64,000 nt of DNA, taken from the NCBI GenBank assembly GCA_905182575.1, contig CAJJCA010000016.1:1-64000 (forward strand), in the 5' to 3' direction. The notes under the pieces were generated by a model. It was not told where the DNA came from. It worked only from the letters and a program-made list of their open reading frames with translations, and did no database searches. Origin of the DNA: an uncultured Flavobacteriaceae bacterium. Lineage in GTDB: Bacteria; Bacteroidota; Bacteroidia; Flavobacteriales; Flavobacteriaceae. Positions 9,000 through 18,075 of this stretch are shown piece by piece. Both the position numbers and the translations under genes were made by a program. Numbering within the stretch: the stretch's first letter is position 1; each line of letters opens with the position of its first letter.

Positions 9000-9365
9000 A
9001 TGAAAAAAATAATCTTACTCGCTTCCGTCTTCGTTTTTTCAGTAATGGTTTCTTGTAAAAATATCACAGCTATTCCCAAAGTAGTCACTGTTGAACAAAC
9101 AGCAAATGAAAAGGAGCTGGTTTTTACCGAAGCGACTAAATTATCGATGTCCATCGATGGAATGGTTTGTGCTCATGGTTGCGCAGCAGTTATTGAAAAA
9201 AATCTGAATAAAACTGTAGGTATTAAAGAAGCTAAAGTGGACTTTGAAACAAAGCAAGTCTACCTGATCTTCGATGCAGCTTTATTAAACTCAGAAAAAA
9301 TTTCAGAAGTTGTACTTAAAACTGGAGATACTTATTCCGTTTCAAATGTAGAAGTGATAAATTAA
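9000..9365 (+). CDS. HMA-like metal-binding lipoprotein
   Basis: A 121-residue envelope protein. A signal peptide of about 18 residues ends in the lipobox-like MVSCKN, so the mature protein should be lipidated at Cys19. From about residue 48 it has the beta-alpha-beta pattern of heavy-metal-associated (HMA) domains (LSMSIDGMVC, then VGIKEAKVDFETKQVYLIF). The metal site differs from the normal GMTCxxC: it reads GMVCAHGC, giving C-x3-C with an added His. Copper-chaperone-like function is possible, but the altered spacing makes the metal uncertain. It stands alone between the M16 pair and the converging gldD. Confidence 0.72.
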   Translation: MKKIILLASVFVFSVMVSCKNITAIPKVVTVEQTANEKELVFTEATKLSMSIDGMVCAHGCAAVIEKNLNKTVGIKEAKVDFETKQVYLIFDAALLNSEKISEVVLKTGDTYSVSNVEVIN

Positions 9366-9377
9366 TCAGGCTTATTT

Positions 9378-9940
9378 TTATTCCCTCCATTTCAAGCTTT
9401 CCATGAGATGAATTACATCTCTTTCAATATACTTTGCTGCTGGCATAATGGAATCATAATTGGGACGTGTGTAAAAATAAAGTGATCCTACAAGAAAGTG
9501 CTGGGTAGAATCTGTTAGGAAAAACTGTAATTGAGAAGCCGCATTTCCCACCACAGAAAACAAGGTTCCGTAAACTTTTTGATGCTCATCAAAAAAAATC
9601 TTTTCAGGAATTTCATCCGCTTTTATCATGTGCTTTCCTGGTAACTGATAAGCGTCGTTTAACAATGAATCTATATTGTCTTTAACCGGAATATAGGACA
9701 TGTAAAGCGTTGCCTTCATTTTGGGATAATACAAATCAGGAGCGCTTTTCGAACTGATTTTTAATTCTGATATTTCATTGTATTGAAAAGAAAAAGGGAA
9801 AGAATCCAATACTTCTACATACTTTGGTTGAGGGAAATTTATGGCTCAGCAAGGCCTTTGGCTTTGGCTGGTGGAATTTTTCACAAGCTGTTGTAATAAT
9901 CAATAGTTACAGAAAAAATCAGAAGGATTCCCGTTCTCAT
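9378..9940 (-). CDS. gldD: Gliding motility lipoprotein GldD, two frameshifts
   Basis: GldD is an envelope lipoprotein required for gliding motility and type IX secretion in flavobacteria. The clean frame from 9809 to 9378 carries the conserved C-terminal region (YPKMKATLYMSYIPV, HMIKADEIPE, FYTRPNYDSIMP). The N-terminus is recovered from two other frames: MRTGILLIFSVT from the ATG at 9940, then LIITTACEKF with the lipobox Cys and HQPKPKALLSHKFP. Breaks lie at about 9900 and 9828. The joined length of about 187 residues is normal. The ATG overlaps the stop of gldE, the classical gldE-gldD coupling. Confidence 0.87.
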
Positions 9941-11253
9941 TCTTTCTCCGGTATAATGACTTTGATGCGCTTGATCCGCTTACGATCTGCAGATTCGATT
10001 ATAAATTGATACCCTTCAAAGTTAATTTTTTGTCCAATTTTAGGAAATACTTGAGCGACTTCCAATATAAAACCTGCAATGGTTTCTGGCTCTCCATTTA
10101 CCCTTTCTAAAATCTCAGAATCCTCTAATTCTATTACTTTATAAAAATCTTTCAGATTCGTCTTCGCATCAAAAACAAAAGTATTGTTGTCGAGTTTTGA
10201 ATAGCTGAGTTCATCGTCATCAAACTCGTCACTAATGTCCCCTACAATTTCCTCAATAACATCTTCTAAAGTGATCACTCCAGAAGTTCCTCCGTATTCA
10301 TCTACCACAATCGCTAAATGAATTTTCTTTTGCTGGAACTCCTTTAAAAGATCGTCTAATTTTTTATTTTCTGGAACATAAAATGGGGGCTTAAGCAACT
10401 GTTTCCAATTAAAATCTTTAGTCTCCAAGTGGGGCAGCAGATCCTTTGTGTATAAAATTCCAAGGACGGTATCCATGTTTTCTTTATAGATCGGAACTCT
10501 CGAAAAACCTTTCTCAAGAATAATAGGAATGATTTCTTCAAACTTCATTTCTTCAGACAAAGCAAATACATCAATTCGAGGGCGCATGACTTGTTTGGTG
10601 TCTGTGTTTCCAAAATTAACAATCCCTTGAAGGATTTTATGCTCCTCTTTTGTCGTTTCCTGATCTCTTGTTAAGTCAAGGGCTTGCGAGAGTTTGTCAA
10701 TAGAAAATTCGTTGTTTTTACGCGCCAATCTAGTTTCCATAAATCGAGTGATTTTACTCATTGGAACGGTGAGGAAAAACAAAAAGTAGCGATCGACTAA
10801 ATAGATTGGGAATGCCATGAATTTAGAAAACTTTAAAGCATTACGATTGGCATATATTTTTGGCAAAATCTCTCCGAAAAATAAGATTAAAAAAGTGATG
10901 ACCCCGACTTCAATAAACAAAACAACCAATGGGTTTTCTATTCCTTTAAAAAAATTTGCTCCCAAGGAAGCAAAAAGAAGTACAATGGCAATATTGATAA
11001 AATTATTAGTAATCAAAATCGTTGCCAACAGGCGCTTGGGATAATTCAACAACTTCTTAATCTTTTCAAATTGTTGGGATTGCTTTTCATCATCCGTTTC
11101 AAGATCTCCTTTAGATAATGAAAAAAAGGCCACCTCAGCTCCAGAGATCAGCCCCGAAGCCATCAATAATATGATCAGTAAAAGTAATTGAAACAAGGTC
11201 GCACCTTGTGTGTCAAAGAATAAAATCAGTAAACTATAAGGGTCAGGATCCAA
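9937..11253 (-). CDS. gldE: Gliding motility-associated protein GldE
   Basis: A 438-residue CorC/HlyC-type membrane protein. Domains in order: four hydrophobic helices of a DUF21/CNNM domain (residues about 10-200, with SGLISGAEVAFFSL), a CBS pair (about 215-340, with VMRPRIDVFAL and VVDEYGGTSGVITLEDV), and a C-terminal transporter-associated domain ending in IKVIIPEKE. In flavobacteria this paralogue is GldE, which supports GldD function. The assignment rests on the neighbours: ssb is 16 bases upstream, and gldD overlaps the stop. The frame is intact. Confidence 0.9.
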   Translation of the reverse strand: MDPDPYSLLILFFDTQGATLFQLLLLIILLMASGLISGAEVAFFSLSKGDLETDDEKQSQQFEKIKKLLNYPKRLLATILITNNFINIAIVLLFASLGANFFKGIENPLVVLFIEVGVITFLILFFGEILPKIYANRNALKFSKFMAFPIYLVDRYFLFFLTVPMSKITRFMETRLARKNNEFSIDKLSQALDLTRDQETTKEEHKILQGIVNFGNTDTKQVMRPRIDVFALSEEMKFEEIIPIILEKGFSRVPIYKENMDTVLGILYTKDLLPHLETKDFNWKQLLKPPFYVPENKKLDDLLKEFQQKKIHLAIVVDEYGGTSGVITLEDVIEEIVGDISDEFDDDELSYSKLDNNTFVFDAKTNLKDFYKVIELEDSEILERVNGEPETIAGFILEVAQVFPKIGQKINFEGYQFIIESADRKRIKRIKVIIPEKE

Positions 11254-11269
11254 TTACTATATATTTTTA

Positions 11270-11695
11270 TTAAAATGGAAGATCTTCTTCCGGACCAGAT
11301 TCTTCAACAACCGGTGGTTTGGAAGTTTGAGGGGCTGACGTTTCTTGCGCTGTCTTTTTTGTGCTCAAGAAGGTAAACTCATCTACATTAATTTCGGTAG
11401 TATAGCGTTCGTTGTCATCGCTGCCCACCCATTTTCTTGTTTTAAGTCGTCCTTCAAGATAAACTTTATCTCCTTTACTGAGGTATTTTTCACAAATCTC
11501 AGCAGCTTTGTTTCTCAGCACAATATTGTGCCATTCTGTGTTGGTCACTTTATCGCCTGAAGACTTGTTCGTGTAGTCTTCATTTGTTGCCAAGGGAAAC
11601 CTCCCTACACAACCTCCCCCTTCAAAGTAATGCATTTTTACGTCATCTCCTAGGTGACCGATTAACATAACCTTGTTTAGTGTTCCTTTGCTCAT
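11270..11695 (-). CDS. ssb: Single-stranded DNA-binding protein
   Basis: SSB coats single-stranded DNA during replication and repair. The 141 residues hold an N-terminal OB fold (LNKVMLIGHLGDD, then NTEWHNIVL and YLEGRLKTRKW), a short low-complexity Thr/Ser/Pro linker from about residue 112, and the acidic tail ending in EEDLPF, which docks partner proteins. It lies between mutY and gldE on the same strand, the standard flavobacterial order. Confidence 0.95.
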   Translation of the reverse strand: MSKGTLNKVMLIGHLGDDVKMHYFEGGGCVGRFPLATNEDYTNKSSGDKVTNTEWHNIVLRNKAAEICEKYLSKGDKVYLEGRLKTRKWVGSDDNERYTTEINVDEFTFLSTKKTAQETSAPQTSKPPVVEESGPEEDLPF

Positions 11696-11743
11696 GATAA
11701 AAGATTTTTGGATTAAGTAATAATCAAATTTAGTGAATCAGTA

Positions 11744-12793
11744 TCAGTTCATGAAAAATTTCTCTCTAAAATTTTGAAGTGCCTTGGGCATCGGATAATC
11801 ATCAAGCTGATCGGATTTTACACCAGCTCGAATCAAGTCTGTTGTCTCAACAATCCAGAAAATAATTTCAAGATGCTGGTGGGTTAGCTTGTGAGTTATA
11901 GGCAGATCGTTGTATTTAATAACAGATTGAATTTGTTGAATGCCTTTATGATTTAAAAAAGAGGATACATCATTCTCGTCAATCTCAATATTGGTGTCAT
12001 TTGTTTCTAACAATGGAAACTGGTATAAATTTTGCCAAATTCCTGCACCGATTCTTTTTTCAATTAACGTTTTTCCGTCAGAATTTATGAGCACTAAATA
12101 ATTAAAATACCGTTTTCTAACTTTTATTTTTTTTGATTTAATTGGAAAATGACTCACCTTACCTTGTTGATAAGCAATACATTCTGACGAAAAAACACAT
12201 TCGCCACAATTCGGGTTTCTGGGCAAACATTGCAATGCACCAAACTCCATCATTGCTTGATTAAATTCTCCGGGAGATGCACCCTTCATCAATAAATTTG
12301 CCTTGTCTTTAAACACTTTATGAGCAGGAGAAGAATCAATCGGGATTGATAATGCAAATATTCTTGATAACATTCTGTAAACGTTTCCATCTACAACTGC
12401 TTCGGGCAGATCAAAACAGATAGATCCTATGGCACTGGCAGTATAATCGCCAATCCCTTTCAGGCTTTTAAGCTTTTTGAACTCATTTGGAAAAATTCCA
12501 TTGAAGTCATTAACAATTGTTTGTGCAGTAAAATGAAGATTTCTAGCTCTAGAATAATAGCCCAGCCCTTGCCACAATTTCAACACTTCTTCTTCCTCAG
12601 CTTCTGCAAGACTTTGCACGGTCGGGAAAGCATTTTCAAATTTCAAAAAATAGGGTAAACCCTGTGCTGCTCTGGTTTGTTGAAGTATAATTTCAGAAAG
12701 CCAGACCTTATAGGGATCTTTGGATTTTCGCCAAGGGAGGTCTCGTCGATTATCTTTATACCAAAATAGAAGCTTTTTTTGTAGACTCATCAT
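11744..12793 (-). CDS. mutY: A/G-specific adenine glycosylase MutY
   Basis: It removes adenine mispaired with 8-oxoguanine. Visible elements: the catalytic Glu in SEIILQQTR (about residue 34), the helix-hairpin-helix LKGIGDYTASAIGS, the catalytic Asp in AVVDGNVYR, and the iron-sulfur ligands CLPRNPNCGECVFSSEC (C-x6-C-x2-C-x5-C). The C-terminal 130 residues form the NUDIX-like domain that reads 8-oxoguanine. At 349 residues it is full length. Two Met codons open the frame, and either could be the start. First gene of the mutY-ssb-gldE-gldD run. Confidence 0.95.
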   Translation of the reverse strand: MMSLQKKLLFWYKDNRRDLPWRKSKDPYKVWLSEIILQQTRAAQGLPYFLKFENAFPTVQSLAEAEEEEVLKLWQGLGYYSRARNLHFTAQTIVNDFNGIFPNEFKKLKSLKGIGDYTASAIGSICFDLPEAVVDGNVYRMLSRIFALSIPIDSSPAHKVFKDKANLLMKGASPGEFNQAMMEFGALQCLPRNPNCGECVFSSECIAYQQGKVSHFPIKSKKIKVRKRYFNYLVLINSDGKTLIEKRIGAGIWQNLYQFPLLETNDTNIEIDENDVSSFLNHKGIQQIQSVIKYNDLPITHKLTHQHLEIIFWIVETTDLIRAGVKSDQLDDYPMPKALQNFREKFFMN

Positions 12794-12870
12794 TCAAATT
12801 CGGATTTCTCTTTTATAATATATTGACAAATATAAAAAGGTAATACAGAACGTTTTATAATTTTAATTTA

Positions 12871-12878
12871 TATATTTG
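12871..12878 (+). promoter_or_regulatory. Candidate -7 box of the HU gene
   Basis: TATATTTG matches the Bacteroidota TAnnTTTG box and lies 46 bases before the HU start codon. The region upstream is AT-rich, with no obvious TTG at 17-20 bases. Confidence 0.5.
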
Positions 12879-12924
12879 CAAGCCTTTAAAAAAGAATTTT
12901 GTTTAACCGAAAAAACATTAAATT

Positions 12925-13215
12925 ATGACAAAAGCTGACATCGTATCAAACATTTCAGATCAGCTTGGAATTGATAAAGTTGATGTTCAAGTAACCGTCG
13001 AGAAATTCATGGATGAAATAAAAAATTCTCTTGAAAGCGGTGAAAATGTATACCTACGAGGTTTCGGAAGCTTTATTATTAAAACTAGAGCTGAAAAAAC
13101 TGGTAGAAATATTTCAAAAAATGTAGCTGTGAAAATTCCAGCTCATAATATCCCTGCATTTAAACCTGCAAAGGTTTTTGTAAATGGAGTTAAGACTAAG
13201 GTGAAAGTTGCCTAA
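12925..13215 (+). CDS. HU/IHF family DNA-binding protein
   Basis: A 96-residue histone-like protein that bends DNA as a dimer. The dimer core helices occupy residues 1-45, and VYLRGFGSFIIKTRAEKTGRN leads into the DNA-clasping arm, followed by the conserved IPAHNIPAFKPAK (about residues 72-84). In flavobacteria this gene sits directly before the RNase E/G gene with a tiny basic protein between them, exactly as here. A strong-looking -7 box lies upstream. Confidence 0.93.
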   Translation: MTKADIVSNISDQLGIDKVDVQVTVEKFMDEIKNSLESGENVYLRGFGSFIIKTRAEKTGRNISKNVAVKIPAHNIPAFKPAKVFVNGVKTKVKVA

Positions 13216-13251
13216 AAAATAATTATTAATAAACTAAATATAAGCTAGACT

Positions 13252-13341
13252 ATGCCAAGTGGTAAAAAAAGAAAACGTCACAAGGTTGCTACTCACAAAC
13301 GTAAGAAGAGAAGAAGAGCAAACCGCCACAAGAAAAAATAG
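13252..13341 (+). CDS. 29-residue, extremely basic protein (possible ribosomal protein)
   Basis: A short frame starting MPSGKKRKRHKV and ending NRHKKK. Over half of the residues are Lys, Arg or His, and there are no acidic residues, typical of a peptide that threads into ribosomal RNA. The same tiny frame between HU and the RNase E/G gene is a recurrent flavobacterial feature. It may be the small Bacteroidota-specific large-subunit protein named bL38, but I state that from memory and with low certainty. It starts 36 bases after the HU stop and ends 145 bases before the RNase gene. Confidence 0.75.
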   Translation: MPSGKKRKRHKVATHKRKKRRRANRHKKK

Positions 13342-13387
13342 TGTCTGGAAAAACACTTAAAAAATTATCCAAAGTTCATTGATATCT

Positions 13388-13425
13388 GATACTGTATATA
13401 ACAGTATCTTCAGGAAAATCCTGAA
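13388..13425 (+). promoter_or_regulatory. Tandem hairpins in the leader of the RNase E/G gene
   Basis: Two perfect stem-loops lie back to back: GATACTG/CAGTATC (13388-13394 with 13402-13408, 7-base loop) and TTCAGGA/TCCTGAA (13409-13415 with 13419-13425, AAA loop). Neither has a following T-run, so they are not terminators. They lie about 60-100 bases before the GTG start of the RNase gene. They could be a cleavage or autoregulation site, as known for the E. coli rne leader; that is inference. Confidence 0.5.
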
Positions 13426-13486
13426 TATTTATTGTTTAATCGGCTGCGCCTAACATTTAGGTCGCGGTTACTAAAAATTAATCAGA

Positions 13487-15046
13487 GTGAATAAAGAATT
13501 GATTATCCGATCGAATTCCTCTGCTGTTGATTTTGCACTGCTCAAAGATGGAAAGTTAATTGAGCTTAATAAAGAAGTAGATAATAATAAGTTTTCTGTA
13601 GGCGACATTTATGTTGCTAAGATCAGAAAACCCGTTCCCGGTCTAAATGCTGCATTTATTAATGTTGGCCATGAAAAAGATGGCTTTTTACATTATCATG
13701 ATTTAGGCCCAAAATTACCTTCATTATTGAATTTTTTTAAACAGGTAAGCTCAGGTAAAACTAAAGACTACACGTTAAAGAATTTTCATTTTGAAAAAGA
13801 GATTCCGAAAGATGGTGCCATTCAAGATTACTTGAAAGCCCAACAACAGATGCTTGTTCAAATTGTTAAAGAACCTATTTCGACAAAAGGTCCAAGAGTG
13901 AGCTCCGAGCTTTCTTTGGCCGGAAGATTTATGGTACTTATTCCTTTTTCAGACCGTATTTCTATTTCTCAAAAAATAGATAGTAATGAAGAAAAAAATC
14001 GCCTTAAGAAACTTGTTAAAAGCATAAGACCAAAGGGATTTGGAGTCATTATTAGAACGGTTGCACAAAACCAAAAAGTCGCAGAACTCGATGCTGATCT
14101 TCAGCAACTTCTGGAACGATGGAAAAACATGTGTGAGAAATTTAATAAAGTAGATAAATATCCCACATTAATCCTTAGTGAAATCAATAGATCCTCTTCT
14201 ATTTTAAGAGATATCTTTGATGACAATTTCACAGGAATCCACGTTGACGACTCAGAAATGTATGCTGAAATAATAGATTACCTTAAAACCATTGCACCCA
14301 AGAAGGTGTCAATTGTAAATCACTTTAAAGAGAAAGCTACACCTATTTTTGATCATTTTGGAGTCGAAAGACAAATCAAAACTGCCTTTGGGAGAACAGT
14401 CTCCATGCAGAAAGGCGCCTATTTGGTAATTGAACATACCGAAGCCCTACACGTAATTGATGTCAATAGTGGTAATCGCTCTAATAAAGCGAAAACACAA
14501 GAGCAAACTGCTCTTGATGTTAACCTTATTGCTGCTAGTGAGATCGCTAGACAATTGAGACTACGAGACATGGGTGGAATTATTGTGGTTGATTTCATCG
14601 ACCTTAATTCAAATGAAAACCGAAAAAAATTATTTGATCATCTCCGAGAGGAAATGAGTAGGGACAGAACGAAACACAAAATTCTGCCTCCTTCACGATT
14701 TGGATTAATCCAAATCACACGTCAAAGGGTTCGCCCTGAGATGAATATCAAAACAAAAGAGCCTAACCCTAATAAGAATAATGAGGTGGAAGCTCCAATT
14801 GTTTTAATTGATAAAATCAACGCAGAGCTTGACAAAGTTGTCGAGCATAGTCAGCATAAAAACAAAAAGATTTATTTACATCTTCATCCTTTTATTGCTG
14901 CCTATATCACCAGCGGCTTTCGATCCATCCGAATGAGCTGGTATTTTAAACACAAAAAGTGGGTGCAAATTGTACCCCGTGATGCTTACCTGTATTTGGA
15001 TTTTCGACTTTTAGATAAAAATCGAAAACTCCTTAGAACTAAATAG
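13487..15046 (+). CDS. rng: Ribonuclease E/G family endoribonuclease
   Basis: An RNA-processing endonuclease of 519 residues. An S1 domain lies near the N-terminus (GDIYVAKIRKPVPGLNAAFINVG, residues about 37-60). The DNase I-like catalytic core holds two metal-binding aspartates in HVIDVNSGN and GGIIVVDFIDL. The Cys-Pro-x-Cys zinc link used for tetramerisation in E. coli RNase E/G is absent; the corresponding stretch after ITRQRVRPEM is Asn/Glu rich. The start is a GTG giving the family's usual MNKELIIRS. A strong terminator follows 4 bases after the stop. Confidence 0.92.
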   Translation: MNKELIIRSNSSAVDFALLKDGKLIELNKEVDNNKFSVGDIYVAKIRKPVPGLNAAFINVGHEKDGFLHYHDLGPKLPSLLNFFKQVSSGKTKDYTLKNFHFEKEIPKDGAIQDYLKAQQQMLVQIVKEPISTKGPRVSSELSLAGRFMVLIPFSDRISISQKIDSNEEKNRLKKLVKSIRPKGFGVIIRTVAQNQKVAELDADLQQLLERWKNMCEKFNKVDKYPTLILSEINRSSSILRDIFDDNFTGIHVDDSEMYAEIIDYLKTIAPKKVSIVNHFKEKATPIFDHFGVERQIKTAFGRTVSMQKGAYLVIEHTEALHVIDVNSGNRSNKAKTQEQTALDVNLIAASEIARQLRLRDMGGIIVVDFIDLNSNENRKKLFDHLREEMSRDRTKHKILPPSRFGLIQITRQRVRPEMNIKTKEPNPNKNNEVEAPIVLIDKINAELDKVVEHSQHKNKKIYLHLHPFIAAYITSGFRSIRMSWYFKHKKWVQIVPRDAYLYLDFRLLDKNRKLLRTK

Positions 15047-15049
15047 ACT

Positions 15050-15082
15050 AAAACCGCCTTGTTTATACTTGGCGGTTTTTTT
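15050..15082. terminator. Bidirectional terminator between rng and the GH95 gene
   Basis: An 8-bp stem AAACCGCC/GGCGGTTT with a 12-base loop, with a T-run on the plus side and an A-run that serves the minus strand. It lies between converging genes, ending rng and, in the other direction, the GH95 gene. Confidence 0.85.
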
Positions 15083-15086
15083 ATAG

Positions 15087-17464
15087 TTATTTTTTCCCTG
15101 CAACAGGCTCATAAACAAATGTATCTCCTTCCTCAATTTCAACAGCAATTCTTTTGTCCCGATCAATTAGGGTAAAATTGCTTTTAAACTTCGATTGGAT
15201 CAATACTTTTTCTAATCGATTGTTGCTCCAATACAAATCGACGGTTAGACCTCCTCTTGCTTTTAATCCTTTGATATGACCTGTTTCCCATAGTGGAGGC
15301 AATGCTGGTAAAATCCTTAGGGTGTTTTCTTCATGGGACTGGAGTAACATCTCCGTAATGCCCGCAGTATATCCGAAATTTCCATCGATCTGAAACGGTG
15401 GATGCATGTCAAAAAGGTTATTACTTATCGATTTTTTAAACAACAATTGAATATGATCATGTGCCATTTGTCCGTTTAATAGTCTGGCGCTACAGTTGAT
15501 TAGCCATGCCCTACTCCAACCAGTTCCTGCGCCTCCGTTTGCCAATCGATAATCCAATGTTTCTTTGACTGCATTGAATATTTTTGGGGTTTTATCAATC
15601 GAAACATCATTCCCGGGATGGAATCCGTACAAATGCGACATGTGCCTGTGCCCCGGCTCTCTTTCAACATATTCTCGATCCCACTCAAGGATTCTACCCG
15701 TTTTTCCTAAAACAAACCCCGGGCGCAGCTGCTTCCTTTGTTTTTTTATCTTTTCTAAAAACGAACTTTCAAGTTGTAAAATCTCGCAGGTTTCAATATA
15801 ATTGTCAAAAACTTCTGTAATCACTTGTTGATCCATGGCACTGCCCAGGCAACTCGCGACGGGAGTTCCCTTGTCATTTATAAACAAGTTTTCTGGTGAA
15901 GTAGATGGGACAGAAATTAGAGTTCCATCTCTTGGGTCTTCGATGATCCAATCGCTGTAGAACTTTGCAACTTCATGCAATACAGGAAAAGTCCGATCCT
16001 TTAAAAAGTTAATATCATTAGTAAATTTATAATGCTCCCAATAGTGCTGCATCATCCATCCGCCAGCGCCCATAGAAAGGCCCCACTGCGGCCGTGGACC
16101 TCTGAGCCAAGCATGCGCCCAAAGATCCGTAGCGTGAGGTAAAAACGACCCGCCACAGCCAAAATTTTCCTTAGCAGTAACTTTTCCGTTTTCAACAAGC
16201 CTGTCAGTGTAGTCAAACAAGGGTTGGTTGAGTTCTCCCAGATTGGTCACATCGGCCAACCAATAATTCATTTGAAGGTTGATGTTAAGATGATAATCCG
16301 CATTCCAAGGTGCATTGATGTGTTCGTTCCAAAGGCCTTGAAGGTTTGCTGGGTTGGTTCCTACTCTTGAAGAAGCAATCAGTAAATACCTGCCGTATTT
16401 AAAAAGCAATGCCTCCAAGCCCAAATCGACAGCACCGTTTTTTATTCTCTCAATTCGCCGATCTGTTGAGAGTTCATCCATTGAATTATCAGTCAATTGA
16501 AAATCAAGTCGATTGTATAAATTCTGATAGTCCTTAAGGTGTTCTTTTTTAAGGTCATCAAAATCTTTTGTCCCAATTGATTCTAAGTCCAATTGATTTT
16601 GTTTTGAATATTCATCAAAATAATAGGAGGAATTAGAAACGAGATAAAGCGTCGCTTTTTTAACATTTTTTAATTCTAAAAAATCTTTCCCACGAATCAC
16701 TTCACCTGATTCGTTATTGATTTTTAAACAGGTTTCAAATTCAACCCCTTCTAAAAGTGGAAAAGGTGCTTTTTCAAAATGTCCTTCCCTTTGCGTGACC
16801 TCCCCTTTCATAAGCAAAAGATTTTGAGAAGTCGTAAAAGTATTTACTGTGGGGAAACCTTTGTCCATTGGTCTGCTGAGGGAGAATCGACCCATTGAGG
16901 CCTTCTTCTGCCTCAGAAGTGAGTTCAACAACAATGACCTTGTGAGGATTTGACACAAAAACCTTCTCAGTTATTTTATTACCATTTGACTTGTAGGAAA
17001 TTGTAGAAACCGCATTGCTTATATTAAGTTCTCGGCGGTAGTCCGTAATATTTTGATGATCGAAATTCAAAAATAAATCTCCAAGAGTTTGATGAGAACG
17101 AACCACTTTCTTGCGAGAAAATTTTTCTAAAAAAAGATTGTCTGCTGCTTCGTTTTGTCCGTTAAACAATAAGGTTCTTATTTCTTCTATGTCTTGTTTG
17201 TTTCCCTCGGGCTCATTCCAATCTTCTCGATCTAATGGCCACAAGGAGTCATCGTTTAACTGGATTCTTTCGTTCGATGTGTTTCCAAAAACCATCACAC
17301 CAAGTTTTCCGTTACCAAGTGGCAAAGCCTCATTCCAGTCAGCGGCAGGTTGGTCGTACCACAACACATCGGGAGGTGTTTCTTTTTTAATTGGAGATTG
17401 ACAACTGATGATAAGAAGTGCCAAAGAAATCTTCCCTAAAGTAAAAGAAACAATTTTTTTTCAT
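15087..17464 (-). CDS. Glycoside hydrolase family 95 (alpha-L-fucosidase-type), two frameshifts
   Basis: A secreted enzyme that removes terminal fucose, or sometimes galactose, from polysaccharides by inversion. The N-terminal beta-sandwich holds WNEALPLGNGKLGVMVFG and LNDDSLWPL. The (alpha/alpha)6 barrel holds NLQGLWNEHINAPWNADYH, the HMSHLYGFHPG loop and DGNFGYTAGITEML. A lipoprotein signal peptide is recoverable as KKIVSFTLGK then LLIISC if the A8 run after the ATG at 17464 is one base off. A second shift at about 16887 joins GLNGS to SLSRPMDKGF. The total of about 790 residues is family-typical. There is no SusC/SusD pair or sulfatase beside it. Confidence 0.9.
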
Positions 17465-17591
17465 CTTTTAAATTGTAATATTTTAATTTATTAAAATACA
17501 ATAAAAAACTCAATGAGTAAGAATAGGAATTATTGTGAAAATCAAATCCTGTTAAAAAATAAACTTCTATTATCTTTACTTCAAGTAAGCT

Positions 17592-18071
17592 ATGTCAGAA
17601 TCAAAATCCCTTACCCCCGAAGAGGTCAAGCGTAAAATTGAAAAATATTGCGCTTATCAAGACCGTTGCCACAAAGAAGTGAAGCAGAAACTTCGAGACA
17701 TGGGGGTTTATACTAACGAAATTGAAATAATAATCAGTGGACTTATAGAGGATAATTATCTCAACGAAACTCGATTTTCGCAAAGCTATGCAAGAGGGAA
17801 ATTTAGGATTAAGCGGTGGGGCAAAATCCGAATCAACAATGCGCTTAAAATGAGAAATATATCTCCATGGAACATCAAGGAAGCCATGAAGGAGATTTCT
17901 GATGAAGACTATCAAACCACCTGCAACTATTTGGTGGAAAAATATTGGAATGCCAATGCGAGTAAGTCCCCAATCATTCGCAAGAAAAAAGTTTGGGAAG
18001 CACTTCAATACCGAGGTTGGGAATCAGAAATGATTTATAAAACCCTTGCGCAACTTGAAAAATCTAAATGA
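17592..18071 (+). CDS. recX: Regulatory protein RecX
   Basis: RecX binds RecA filaments and limits recombinase activity. The 159 residues form three-helix repeats: CAYQDRCHKEVKQKLRDMG (first repeat), ISGLIEDNYLNETRFSQSYA (second, with the conserved LIEDxYLNE...F...Y pattern), FRIKRWGKIRINNALKM, and a C-terminal repeat with VWEALQYRGWES. recA is not in the window. It converges with the receptor gene ending 4 bases later. Confidence 0.92.
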   Translation: MSESKSLTPEEVKRKIEKYCAYQDRCHKEVKQKLRDMGVYTNEIEIIISGLIEDNYLNETRFSQSYARGKFRIKRWGKIRINNALKMRNISPWNIKEAMKEISDEDYQTTCNYLVEKYWNANASKSPIIRKKKVWEALQYRGWESEMIYKTLAQLEKSK

Positions 18072-18075
18072 ATTT

